This document shows positions 9,342-16,823 of a stretch of DNA of 54,827 nt, in pieces; position 1 is the stretch's first letter; every line of letters begins with the position of its first letter. The notes below the pieces were generated by a model, which saw nothing but the letters and a program-made list of their open reading frames with translations, was not told where the DNA came from and ran no database searches. Both the position numbers and the translations under genes were made by a program. This stretch comes from a virus: IMG/VR virus record IMGVR_UViG_3300021376_000077, positions 1 through 54,827 of that record. One strand, 5' to 3'.

Positions 9342-9730
9342 GATTGTTCCACAACAGTTCTAAGGCTTGCAATAATGTGATGTTTTTTGCCGTTCCAACC
9401 AAATTTTGGCTGTATGGTAATAACTTCAAATGGTCCTGCTTCCAATACATTGCCATATCTATCTTTTAAATTGTATATTCTAGATGTAGTTATGACAGTA
9501 TTAGAGTACTGACCAGGGACAATGATTTGCAGAACAGGAATAAAGTCTTGATACGGTGCGGTTCTAACCTTGGCACCAGCAGAGAACTGATCTTCTGGCG
9601 AGACGGCAATAACCGGGACTGTTTTGTTATATGTGAAAGTATAATACTTTTGACCAGCATCGTTGGTCGTGGTTGTTTTTAAGTGAACATCGGCGGTTTG
9701 ATTATACCGAATAAAGCCAGCGACAGTCAT
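9338..9730 (-). CDS. Probable head closure (stopper) protein
   Basis: 130 aa, beta-rich. It contains the pattern expected of head-closure proteins: an N-terminal strand pair (TADVHLKTTTTNDAGQKYY), a central segment on input parameters (TAPYQDFIPVLQIIVPGQY) and a C-terminal region (GPFEVITIQPKFGWNGKKHH). These proteins close the connector channel after DNA packaging and dock the tail. It lies between the head-tail adaptor and the neck gene and is translationally coupled to both. Confidence 0.55.
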   Translation of the reverse strand: MTVAGFIRYNQTADVHLKTTTTNDAGQKYYTFTYNKTVPVIAVSPEDQFSAGAKVRTAPYQDFIPVLQIIVPGQYSNTVITTSRIYNLKDRYGNVLEAGPFEVITIQPKFGWNGKKHHIIASLRTVVEQS

Positions 9731-10659
9731 TACACAACATAATCCATAATGAAAAGAGTGTAATCCATCAACAACGTATCAACTTCAATATTACCGGTTG
9801 ACTCATAAAAATTATCTTTCATGCTAAACTTTACGACATCAAGATCTACTGAGTAAATCCCATGTCTTCTGTAGGCTGAGTCATCATTCATCGCGTCAGC
9901 GATTAAAAGAATGGCCGCTTGTTTTATATTTTCTGGAACATACTGCCACCCGTAATCGCCCAAGATTGAATATTGGGATGTCTTTTTAAAACGGTTGCTT
10001 AGCATTGTTATGGTTGTGCTTTCCAGTAATGAATTTTTCCATTTAATATAAAATGATGAATTAAAATTAAACGGTTGATATTTTACTTTTTCCATATTAT
10101 CCAAAGTTACCTGAGTTGAGTCATGCAAATTCTGTTCTTCAGATGTCCCAACATCAATCTTCACTGTTTTTAAATTAAAGATTGGTAATGGTAGATGTAG
10201 TTGTTTATAACCATTACCCTCGATTTCAACTGTTTGATTGTAATAAGGTTCAAAATTTTGACCTGTAAAAGCGTTAATAATATTTTTAATTCTTTTTTCA
10301 ATTTTTTCAAATTTATTGCTATTCTGTGGTTCAAGTTCCGGGTATTCCGCAAAGAACTCTTCGTATGTCACATAAGGAACATAGACATTAAAAATTATAG
10401 ATTGCGTGTAGGCCGTATTGGCTACAGTGTATGAAAAATCTGCTCTGTGCTTACCCGCCGATTTTAAAATATACAGACCAGAGGCTTGTTGACCGTATGT
10501 GATGTTATAAATGCCAGCAGAGGCTCTTGTGGCATTTGTAGGACCAGATATAAGATCACCAAACTCATGATAGAGAGAAACAGATACGGCATTGTTGGCA
10601 GGGTCCGCCGGAAGAGTCAGAGTTATGGTTTTAGATGTGTTTATTTTGACTTCATCCAT
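9730..10659 (-). CDS. Head-tail connector/adaptor with an extra N-terminal beta domain
   Basis: 309 aa. Residues about 95-310 resemble gp6-type head-tail adaptors: a helical start (YVTYEEFFAEYPELEP, then a lysine-rich helix), central beta strands, and a C-terminal helix after GWQYVPENIKQAAILLIADAM. The first about 90 residues form a separate beta-rich, Ig-like domain. The adaptor would bind the portal ring and receive the stopper protein. It is the first gene of the morphogenesis block, and a promoter-like -10 box lies 9 bases upstream with no Shine-Dalgarno. The portal and capsid genes that usually precede it are absent here; enzyme cassette A takes that place. Confidence 0.65.
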   Translation of the reverse strand: MDEVKINTSKTITLTLPADPANNAVSVSLYHEFGDLISGPTNATRASAGIYNITYGQQASGLYILKSAGKHRADFSYTVANTAYTQSIIFNVYVPYVTYEEFFAEYPELEPQNSNKFEKIEKRIKNIINAFTGQNFEPYYNQTVEIEGNGYKQLHLPLPIFNLKTVKIDVGTSEEQNLHDSTQVTLDNMEKVKYQPFNFNSSFYIKWKNSLLESTTITMLSNRFKKTSQYSILGDYGWQYVPENIKQAAILLIADAMNDDSAYRRHGIYSVDLDVVKFSMKDNFYESTGNIEVDTLLMDYTLFIMDYVV

Positions 10660-10668
10660 TATGCTTTA

Positions 10669-10674
10669 ATTATA
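10669..10674 (-). promoter_or_regulatory. Perfect TATAAT box 9 bases before the connector ATG
   Basis: The minus strand reads TATAAT with 9 bases to the ATG at 10659, and there is no Shine-Dalgarno in that gap. This spacing would put the transcription start at or near the A of the ATG, the geometry of a leaderless mRNA. No good -35 hexamer is seen 17 bases upstream. It would give the morphogenesis genes their own start after cassette A. Confidence 0.45.
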
Positions 10675-10745
10675 CAGCATATAGATTTAATGAGGAAATC
10701 TAGAAATCTACTAAGATTTATCGGACATTATTTTAATAGCAAATA

Positions 10746-11552
10746 TTATTTTTTGAAAAAGTTGAACCATTTTTTTTCTTTTTGCGCCTCTAAATCGGCT
10801 TCCCTCTGTTTTTTTCTATAAATTTGGTTTCTGTCTGGGGAAACCAGGCCGCCCTCTCCGAGGCCAGAATTAACAATAAATCTAAACATTGATTCATTGC
10901 CCCATAAAATTCTTTTAAAATTATTTTTTCTTATAATTGGCACCATAAACTGTATTGGAGTACCTGCAGGTATTGTAAACTCTTTGTCAGTAGTTATATT
11001 TAATACAACGTGTATTTGATTATAAAAATCTGTGTGGACAATACCTGGTACAACAGTATAGTTTGGATTGGGTTCATGCAGAATTGGTAGCACCATTAAA
11101 GAAACACCTTTTGGTGTTCTAAATCTCCAAGGAGAAACAAGTTTAGGAAATTGTCCAGTTGGTATTGCTTTTATATTTGTTATAGGACAACCATGAACGC
11201 TGTGACTCTCAAAGCCAGAAACTTCAAAAGAACCAAAGTGCCCGTCCAATTGTCCTAATTTTAATTCAAATGTTTTACCATTAATAGATGGTCTTACTGT
11301 AACATCTGTCCAAAGGGGAATTACAAAACCATTTGTAATATAATCGTAGGTTCCTTGGCATCTCCTAAGAGAACCTTTCATCTTTGGTAAATCTTTCCAC
11401 CAAGATGGAAGTTGCTCGGATGGAAGAAATGGTGGTATGTCCATTAAGCGATTGTCTTGTGGAACGATTAATACTTCTCCCCTTTTTGGGGTTGGTAAAT
11501 CTTTTTTATAATATAAAATTTTATATTTGAATTTGTCTGAGCGCTTCGGCAT
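10746..11552 (-). CDS. Cassette A: conserved 268-aa protein of unknown function
   Basis: 268 aa from the ATG at 11552, exactly the length of its cassette B homologue at 39539-40345. Starting at 11567 would add five residues not matched in the homologue. Conserved features are WWK near residue 51, LRRCxGTxDY near 62-71, a PWxF segment near 141, and PNYxVxPGxVHTDxY at about 163-177, followed by a strand and the turn IPAGTP. The HTD triad resembles the HxD metal ligand pair of cupin-type iron enzymes, but no distal conserved His was found, so catalysis is unproven. The rest is beta-rich with a basic, helical C-terminus. It may match a catalogued domain of unknown function such as DUF6065, which I cannot verify. 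It overlaps the halogenase end by 32 bases. Confidence 0.75.
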   Translation of the reverse strand: MPKRSDKFKYKILYYKKDLPTPKRGEVLIVPQDNRLMDIPPFLPSEQLPSWWKDLPKMKGSLRRCQGTYDYITNGFVIPLWTDVTVRPSINGKTFELKLGQLDGHFGSFEVSGFESHSVHGCPITNIKAIPTGQFPKLVSPWRFRTPKGVSLMVLPILHEPNPNYTVVPGIVHTDFYNQIHVVLNITTDKEFTIPAGTPIQFMVPIIRKNNFKRILWGNESMFRFIVNSGLGEGGLVSPDRNQIYRKKQREADLEAQKEKKWFNFFKK

Positions 11553-12984
11553 GATCAACTGTTGCATGTCCTGTCTGATTTAGCTTCGCCTCGGAGACAA
11601 GATAGTTTACCTGCTCTTCGACATCGTATGAGTATATCATTTCAAATGCCCTCTGTGCGGAAAGAAGACCCTGCCCCTGTGCCACATGATAAAAATGAGG
11701 AACTAAAAACATTTCATAATTATTATTACTAATATCATATAAAAATGGCGGACGCTCCTGCCAAAGTTCTAATAGTTCAACAAGATAATCTGGTTTTTCC
11801 ATATGTTTTTGATCTCTCCACATTTGTGAATCCACTCTATCGGAAATGTAATGTAAACATATCATTGCACATATATTTTCCATCATTTTATTCATTTTTT
11901 TATTATATGAATCTTGTAACTTTTTAGAGTTAATATCATAATTACCCAAATTTTGAGTTAAACATCTAATTTGTTGAATTGTTGAACCAATACTTGTGGC
12001 CTCTAGAGGCTCCACAAAAGCTGCCGCTAAGCCAACAGCTACGCAGTTCTTCACCCAAAATTTTTCAAGATGCCCTGGATCAAATCTAAAGGCTCTCGCT
12101 GGTTCAACTTGTCTTTCAAGAAGTTTGGAAACTTCCTGGATTGCTTGATCATCGGTGCAGTGAAGAGATGAATAAACATATCCATTACCTCTTCTGTCCT
12201 GTGTCGGTATTTCCCATACCCAGCCATTTGGCATAGCCCTAGCCCTTGTATAAGGACGTATTTGACCAGAAGGATCAGATTCAGTAGGGAATGCAATAGC
12301 AGAATCCATTTGCATATATTTCTTATAAGAGTTCCATTTTGTATTTCCAAGTTTGGACATCAAAATTCTTTTAAACCCAGTAGCATCAATCCAGAAATCT
12401 GCATCAACAATATCGCCATTGCCAAGAGAAACGGATTGTATATAACCATTTTCACAATTTAAATTTATATTTTCAATTTCAGAATCAATCATTTTAATAT
12501 TTCTAAATATACAAATATTTGTAAAATATTGATTTAATTTGAAAGTATCAAAATGAAACTGATTAACTGACTGATGTGGATAATTAGCATTAACTTTATT
12601 TTCAATTAAAGCTCTTGATGTAATATTTTCTGTGAGGGTTTTATTGTTCTTAATAAGGCCATTATAGAGAGCAAAATAACCAATAGGTTCCTCTGTTGCA
12701 GCATGTGCAACGCTATGGAAATAATCCGGGGTACGGTTGGTCCAGTTTTCAAAACGAATTCCATATTTATGCGTAGCTCTAGACTGCACTAACATGTCTG
12801 CTAATGGAATTTCACACATTTCCATGAAACTTCGCCAGTGCTCGGTTGAGCCTTCGCCAACACCAATAATGCCAATCTTAGAAGAAGATACACAAGTAAT
12901 TTTAAATTTAGGGAAAACTTTTCTTAGGATCAAGGCTGAAATTAGCCCAGCAGTGCCGCCTCCAATAATGGCAATTTTTTTCAT
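11521..12984 (-). CDS. Cassette A: flavin-dependent halogenase (tryptophan halogenase family)
   Basis: 487 aa, close to the usual length of about 500-540. The family uses FADH2, O2 and halide to make hypohalous acid, which a lysine passes to an aromatic substrate. Visible are the FAD-binding GGGTAG near residue 8, the GVGEGST loop at 41-47, the catalytic lysine K73 in ATHKYGIRFENW, the diagnostic WxWxIP at 255-260, and the active-site glutamate E328 in FVEPLEATSIGS. Related phage enzymes are known, including the cyanophage halogenase VirX1. The ATG overlaps the previous stop as ATGA. No flavin reductase gene is nearby, so reduced flavin must come from the host. Substrate unknown; the neighbouring adhesins are candidates. 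Confidence 0.93.
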   Translation of the reverse strand: MKKIAIIGGGTAGLISALILRKVFPKFKITCVSSSKIGIIGVGEGSTEHWRSFMEMCEIPLADMLVQSRATHKYGIRFENWTNRTPDYFHSVAHAATEEPIGYFALYNGLIKNNKTLTENITSRALIENKVNANYPHQSVNQFHFDTFKLNQYFTNICIFRNIKMIDSEIENINLNCENGYIQSVSLGNGDIVDADFWIDATGFKRILMSKLGNTKWNSYKKYMQMDSAIAFPTESDPSGQIRPYTRARAMPNGWVWEIPTQDRRGNGYVYSSLHCTDDQAIQEVSKLLERQVEPARAFRFDPGHLEKFWVKNCVAVGLAAAFVEPLEATSIGSTIQQIRCLTQNLGNYDINSKKLQDSYNKKMNKMMENICAMICLHYISDRVDSQMWRDQKHMEKPDYLVELLELWQERPPFLYDISNNNYEMFLVPHFYHVAQGQGLLSAQRAFEMIYSYDVEEQVNYLVSEAKLNQTGHATVDHAEALRQIQI

Positions 12985-14051
12985 ATAAATTTATATTTAA
13001 TTATTTTCTCTATAATATTTGTATCAAAATTAGTTATTAATTTATTATTTATTACTAATAGTTCTATATCATCCATTGAATTAGTGTCTAGATCAATATT
13101 ATTTACAATACACAATGTATAAACAGAAGACTCTAAAAATGACTTTTCTTTGTACAAAATAGAATTATCAATCGTAAAAGATTTTTTACTATTCTTAAGT
13201 AAAGAATTAAGTGTTTTATATCTAATATGAGATAAAAAATAATTTTCTAATGATTCTGGAAATATATTTTTTTCTTCAATTTCTTGATATATTTCATTAT
13301 TACCCTGTATATATCTGGCAACTCTCATATCTGTTTCCAAGGAATTTATTTCACTTAAAATATCATTTATACCAAGTGCATTTATAAATGCCATTGCTTT
13401 TACGGCAGGACCCTCTTCACTGGAAAATGGAGACTTTGAAACCTCTGACCATTCAAAAATTTGTTTTAAAATACCAGAAAATGTTCTTGAATATGTATTT
13501 ACAATTTGAGTACTTTTATCTTTGAAATCTTGATCTTTTGTATCGGCACGAAAGATATGACCTATACCGCTTGCTGAAAGAACTACCTTCATAGAAATAA
13601 TGTCATATCTAGTTGTTCTTGGATAAAAAGGAACCGGACCAAATTTGTTATAGTCACATCTAACAAATTCTACTCCATTTGATAATGAACCAGTTCCGCC
13701 GTATGTTGATGGTGGTGTGCCAGCAGACGGCAATTCAATTGAATTCCAAAAATTATAAAATGAAAAAGGATGTGTTGTTGATCCTTGAGCAATATCTTGA
13801 AAATTCTCATATGCAAGCATTTGCATAATATAATCACCATTATCACCAACAATTTGATAATCATGATATCCATGCATAGGTGATTTTTCTTTAAAGCAAA
13901 GCAAAACACCATTATCTGTTTGATAATAGTCAACATCAGGTGCTTCAATCAGTCCACCCGTTGTTTTTGCAAATGCTTTAACATCTCCACTTAGATTTGC
14001 TAGATGGAAAAAATCATACTCGAATGGATTAATTTCATTAATATTTTTCAT
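12981..14051 (-). CDS. Cassette A: fusion of a 239-aa-type protein with a GxDP-type helical domain
   Basis: About 356 aa from the ATG at 14051 (ATGA overlap with the hydroxylase stop). No known family recognised. By eye, residues about 190-285 match the C-terminal part of the cassette B 239-aa protein: shared RTxxxxL, EWS, PFxS, EIxxxxxDM, and R[YF][IL][QK]G. The last about 65 residues match the cassette B 82-aa protein: FLESSVYTLCIVNNIDLDT against LLEREIYFLCLKTGVDPEE. In cassette B these two genes are adjacent, so this looks like a gene fusion. It is extremely AT-rich. A structural partner or substrate-presenting protein is possible; function unknown. Confidence 0.8.
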   Translation of the reverse strand: MKNINEINPFEYDFFHLANLSGDVKAFAKTTGGLIEAPDVDYYQTDNGVLLCFKEKSPMHGYHDYQIVGDNGDYIMQMLAYENFQDIAQGSTTHPFSFYNFWNSIELPSAGTPPSTYGGTGSLSNGVEFVRCDYNKFGPVPFYPRTTRYDIISMKVVLSASGIGHIFRADTKDQDFKDKSTQIVNTYSRTFSGILKQIFEWSEVSKSPFSSEEGPAVKAMAFINALGINDILSEINSLETDMRVARYIQGNNEIYQEIEEKNIFPESLENYFLSHIRYKTLNSLLKNSKKSFTIDNSILYKEKSFLESSVYTLCIVNNIDLDTNSMDDIELLVINNKLITNFDTNIIEKIIKYKFI

Positions 14052-14641
14052 ATAAACCACATCACTAAGCTATATTTTACACCAGATGTTACTGGGTGTG
14101 CTATATGGGTGTAAGGGAAATTAGACGGAAACAAAACAAGTTCATTTGTGTTGAGTTTTATTGTTTTTTTGAAATAAGGAAATTCAAGTTCTCCACCTTC
14201 AAAAGATTCTCCAAAACATCCAACTAAACTCAAAACTCTGCTTGTGTCTGGAGAGTGGTCATGGTGTGCGTGATATTGCGAATTATTCTGATATTTTAGC
14301 AATTGCATTCCCTGAATTGACTGTAGATGTAAATCAAAGCAACGTCTATAATCCCATATACATTCATCAATATTGAAAAATATTTCTTTGTATTGTTTTG
14401 CTAAATCTTTAATATCATCAACAACAGTATCATCAAGCAGTGGCCAAACATCGGCTTCCATGGAGCTTCTATATTCTGACTCAGCAGTATTGCCAATATC
14501 ACCAGTAACAGATCTATTCCAAGAAATATACGGCCATGATTTTTCCGTTTCTTTTTCTAAATTTTCTATAAAATCTGATACATCAAAATAATTTTTATAG
14601 ACAAAAACGCACGGCATCTCTTCATATTTTTCAATTAACAC
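14048..14641 (-). CDS. Cassette A: 2-oxoglutarate/Fe(II) dioxygenase, prolyl 4-hydroxylase-like
   Basis: 197 aa from a GTG at 14641, chosen because the resulting start aligns with the cassette B homologue; a TTG at 14650 is also possible. The family hydroxylates amino-acid side chains using 2-oxoglutarate, O2 and Fe(II). The iron ligands are H126 and D128 in YHAHHDHSP (YxxHxD pattern) and H182 in AHPVTSG. K189 in GVKYSLVMWF occupies the 2-oxoglutarate-binding Arg/Lys position of P4H enzymes. GGELEFP near 149-155 matches the conserved jelly-roll strand. It overlaps both flanking genes, so it belongs to one operon with the halogenase. Adhesin proline-glycine or histidine residues are plausible targets, by context only. 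Confidence 0.88.
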   Translation of the reverse strand: MLIEKYEEMPCVFVYKNYFDVSDFIENLEKETEKSWPYISWNRSVTGDIGNTAESEYRSSMEADVWPLLDDTVVDDIKDLAKQYKEIFFNIDECIWDYRRCFDLHLQSIQGMQLLKYQNNSQYHAHHDHSPDTSRVLSLVGCFGESFEGGELEFPYFKKTIKLNTNELVLFPSNFPYTHIAHPVTSGVKYSLVMWFI

Positions 14642-15032
14642 AGTATTCAAAGCTTTCTAACTCTTGATTGTCAATTACAATTTTACAAGATTTTTTGCCA
14701 ATTTCCGATGAATAGATACAGAATTTTGCACGATGTTTTTCTAATAGAAAGGGTTCATGTATATTATCATTAACTAATAATTGAATATTTTTATTAAAAA
14801 TAATATAATCATTATGATACAGAATATTTTGATGAAAATATTGTTTTATATTTTGAAAATAAGAACAATTTCTAAACTCGGGAACTTCAATAATTTCTAC
14901 TTTATCAAAATTACTTTTAGCTTTTTCAATATCTTTACATAAACCAATATTAATTGGTAAATTATTTTTTTTAGATAAAACTGAAGCCTCATCAATTAGA
15001 TTTTCTGAAGGGCAAAACACAACTCTTTTCAT
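14631..15032 (-). CDS. Cassette A: CPSE-motif protein, function unknown
   Basis: 133 aa, no family recognised. It is homologous to the 146-aa cassette B protein at 38518-38958. Both begin with a strand followed by CPSE (VVFCPSENLIDEA and SVYCPSEEFLEEA), then KNxLxIxIG, and both end in a His/Arg-containing strand region. Predicted alpha/beta N-terminus and beta-rich C-terminus. The invariant cysteine near residue 7 could be functional. The order GxDP protein, CPSE protein, hydroxylase is the same in both cassettes. No Shine-Dalgarno is visible; the ATG lies one base after the TAA of the upstream gene, so coupling is likely. Confidence 0.75.
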   Translation of the reverse strand: MKRVVFCPSENLIDEASVLSKKNNLPINIGLCKDIEKAKSNFDKVEIIEVPEFRNCSYFQNIKQYFHQNILYHNDYIIFNKNIQLLVNDNIHEPFLLEKHRAKFCIYSSEIGKKSCKIVIDNQELESFEYCVN

Positions 15033-15033
15033 A

Positions 15034-15267
15034 TTAAAGAGAGTTCAGTTTATTGTTAATTTCTTGATATTTTTTGTACGCATCATATAGATTCGCTTGT
15101 ACACTTGGGGTTTCCCAATCTTTAAAATCTTCGATTTTAGAGAAATCATAAGTATCAGGATCTAAACCAAGTATAACCATTGAAGAATATATTGTAGATT
15201 CAAAACCATTTTTTGCTGCGCTCAATGCAGCTTTTTTTTGTTCATTTGAAAGTGAAAAATTAATCAT
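15034..15267 (-). CDS. Cassette A: small helical GxDP protein
   Basis: 77 aa, two predicted helices joined by the loop LGLDPDTYD near residues 34-42. Four relatives occur in the window as separate genes or a fused domain (38285, 41808, 43126 and the C-terminus of the 12981-14051 protein). All share an alpha-helical start with KxAxL, an aromatic-rich helix end, G[LIV]DP, and a second amphipathic helix ending in K[LF][DN]xL. An AGGAGG Shine-Dalgarno precedes the ATG by 3 bases. It directly follows the His-rich adhesin gene, as the 87-aa relative does for the second adhesin. A role as adhesin or fibre assembly partner is inferred from this pairing. Confidence 0.75.
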   Translation of the reverse strand: MINFSLSNEQKKAALSAAKNGFESTIYSSMVILGLDPDTYDFSKIEDFKDWETPSVQANLYDAYKKYQEINNKLNSL

Positions 15268-15274
15268 TTTCCTC

Positions 15275-16822
15275 CTAAGAATTGATAATTGTTATAACAG
15301 ATCCACCGTTGGCGGAAACACCACCAACAGAACCTCCACTGACATTTGTAGTAGCCGAAATGGGCGTAGCGCTGTCTGTAACTATGATTATACCACCGCC
15401 TCCACCTGATTTACCATTTGTACCAGCCGTAGTGGACCCATTTGTGCCACTAGATCCTGCGCTACCACCAGGACCACCCACACCACCAGGATATGTTCTA
15501 TGACCAACATGAGCCGTTGGACCGCCGATTCTTGCTCTTCCTTGATGATGTTGGCCGTGCAAATCATGCCTTGCTCTAGAAGCATGTGTAATGTGAGAAC
15601 CTTTGGCCCCTACAACGTGATGTGCATCTGCTTCATGGTAATGATTATGCCCAAGAGGACCGGTTGTTGTATTAACATTATGTGCTACAGCACCACTATG
15701 ACCTAATTGACCTCCTGCTGTGTGATCAATGCCATTTTGATGAAAAAAACTAGCGTCAGCACCAACTGGTGCATGACCTGTTGACGCAACGCCATGATGT
15801 GGATTGCTCCCGTGGTGGTGATTGTGAGGATGAACCGGTGTCGCATCGTGTACGGTATAGGCCCATGTTCCGTGAGCATGAGGGGCATATGTTGCAGGGG
15901 TATGACCGCTATGAGGTAAGCCCAATGGATAGGCCCCACTTGAACCAATGCTTATGGTTGGTCCATGCGTTCCATCGCCAGAAATATAATGAGCATGATT
16001 TTGTGTATAGTGAGCAATTGACGCAGCGGGGGCGGTCGTTCCAGTATTACCAACATTACCTAATGTAGCACCAGAGCCAACTGCAATGCTTCCGCCAACC
16101 GTTGCGTTTGATCCTTGAGCTTTAATAACACCAGAACCAGTAATTGATTTGGCACAGATTAAAACAACTGCACCACCAATTCCACCATCACCCTTGATTG
16201 CAGCTGGAACATCAGTTCCTTTAACTCCGTTTGATCCGCTGGCACCCTGTGTTCCAGGGCCACCGGCAGCACCAATATTTCGGCCTGGTAAAGAGCCAGG
16301 TTGTCCTGGCCAAGATGTTGGAGCACCTCCTGCGCCGGTACCGTCTGCAGCAAGCGTTAGCCCTCCCTCAACACCATCTTCTCCACCAGCACCGCCAGAA
16401 AAAGCAATAAAAGCACTATTAGAATCTACATAACCACCAAATATAATATTTTCTAAAGCGTTAAGAACATAAGATGGTGCTTGTGAGGCAATATATGTCG
16501 ATCCCGCAGCATTACCGCCAAGAGATCCTATAGTATTAGAGGCAATGGGGGCTGTTCCTCTTAGAGTTGCAGTTGAAACTGTTGTACCAGAAGCAACGCC
16601 AAGATTTCCATCTAATGTCAAAGTTCCTTTAACAAATACTTTAAAACCGTTTGTGTTTAAATGGCAATTAGAATTAATTGTTAAGTTATTATAATACATG
16701 TCTCTGCTAAGAGAAATATTGGCTACAATAACAACATCGCCATCTGTTCCGACACCGTATACTGAATCATTGCCTATTCTTTGGACTTTTGCTGGCGAAT
16801 TATATTTATCTATTCCTGGCAT
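15275..16822 (-). CDS. Gly-rich and His-rich adhesin (candidate receptor-binding protein)
   Basis: 515 aa. The N-terminal about 90 residues form a beta domain with RIGNDSVYGVGTDGDVV and LNTNGFKVFVKGTLTL, shared with the 239-aa neighbour and with the second pair at 43398-45726. Residues 140-260 are glycine-rich with many PG pairs (WPGQPGSLPG, GGPGTQG). Residues 271-441 are histidine-rich, about 34 His in 170 residues, many as HxH or HH. A further polyglycine stretch covers 446-478. Glycine-rich stretches like these form packed polyglycine II helices in gp38-type tip adhesins, and HxH motifs bind iron in some fibres. Downstream lie the GxDP protein and enzyme cassette A, possible modifiers. Substrate and receptor unknown. 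Confidence 0.75.
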   Translation of the reverse strand: MPGIDKYNSPAKVQRIGNDSVYGVGTDGDVVIVANISLSRDMYYNNLTINSNCHLNTNGFKVFVKGTLTLDGNLGVASGTTVSTATLRGTAPIASNTIGSLGGNAAGSTYIASQAPSYVLNALENIIFGGYVDSNSAFIAFSGGAGGEDGVEGGLTLAADGTGAGGAPTSWPGQPGSLPGRNIGAAGGPGTQGASGSNGVKGTDVPAAIKGDGGIGGAVVLICAKSITGSGVIKAQGSNATVGGSIAVGSGATLGNVGNTGTTAPAASIAHYTQNHAHYISGDGTHGPTISIGSSGAYPLGLPHSGHTPATYAPHAHGTWAYTVHDATPVHPHNHHHGSNPHHGVASTGHAPVGADASFFHQNGIDHTAGGQLGHSGAVAHNVNTTTGPLGHNHYHEADAHHVVGAKGSHITHASRARHDLHGQHHQGRARIGGPTAHVGHRTYPGGVGGPGGSAGSSGTNGSTTAGTNGKSGGGGGIIIVTDSATPISATTNVSGGSVGGVSANGGSVITIINS

Positions 16823-16823
16823 A

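Noticed and set aside
15275-16822. Collagen-like domain as a hydroxylase substrate.
   Set aside because: Only short GXY runs occur and they are interrupted; the pattern fits polyglycine-type adhesins better than a collagen triple helix.
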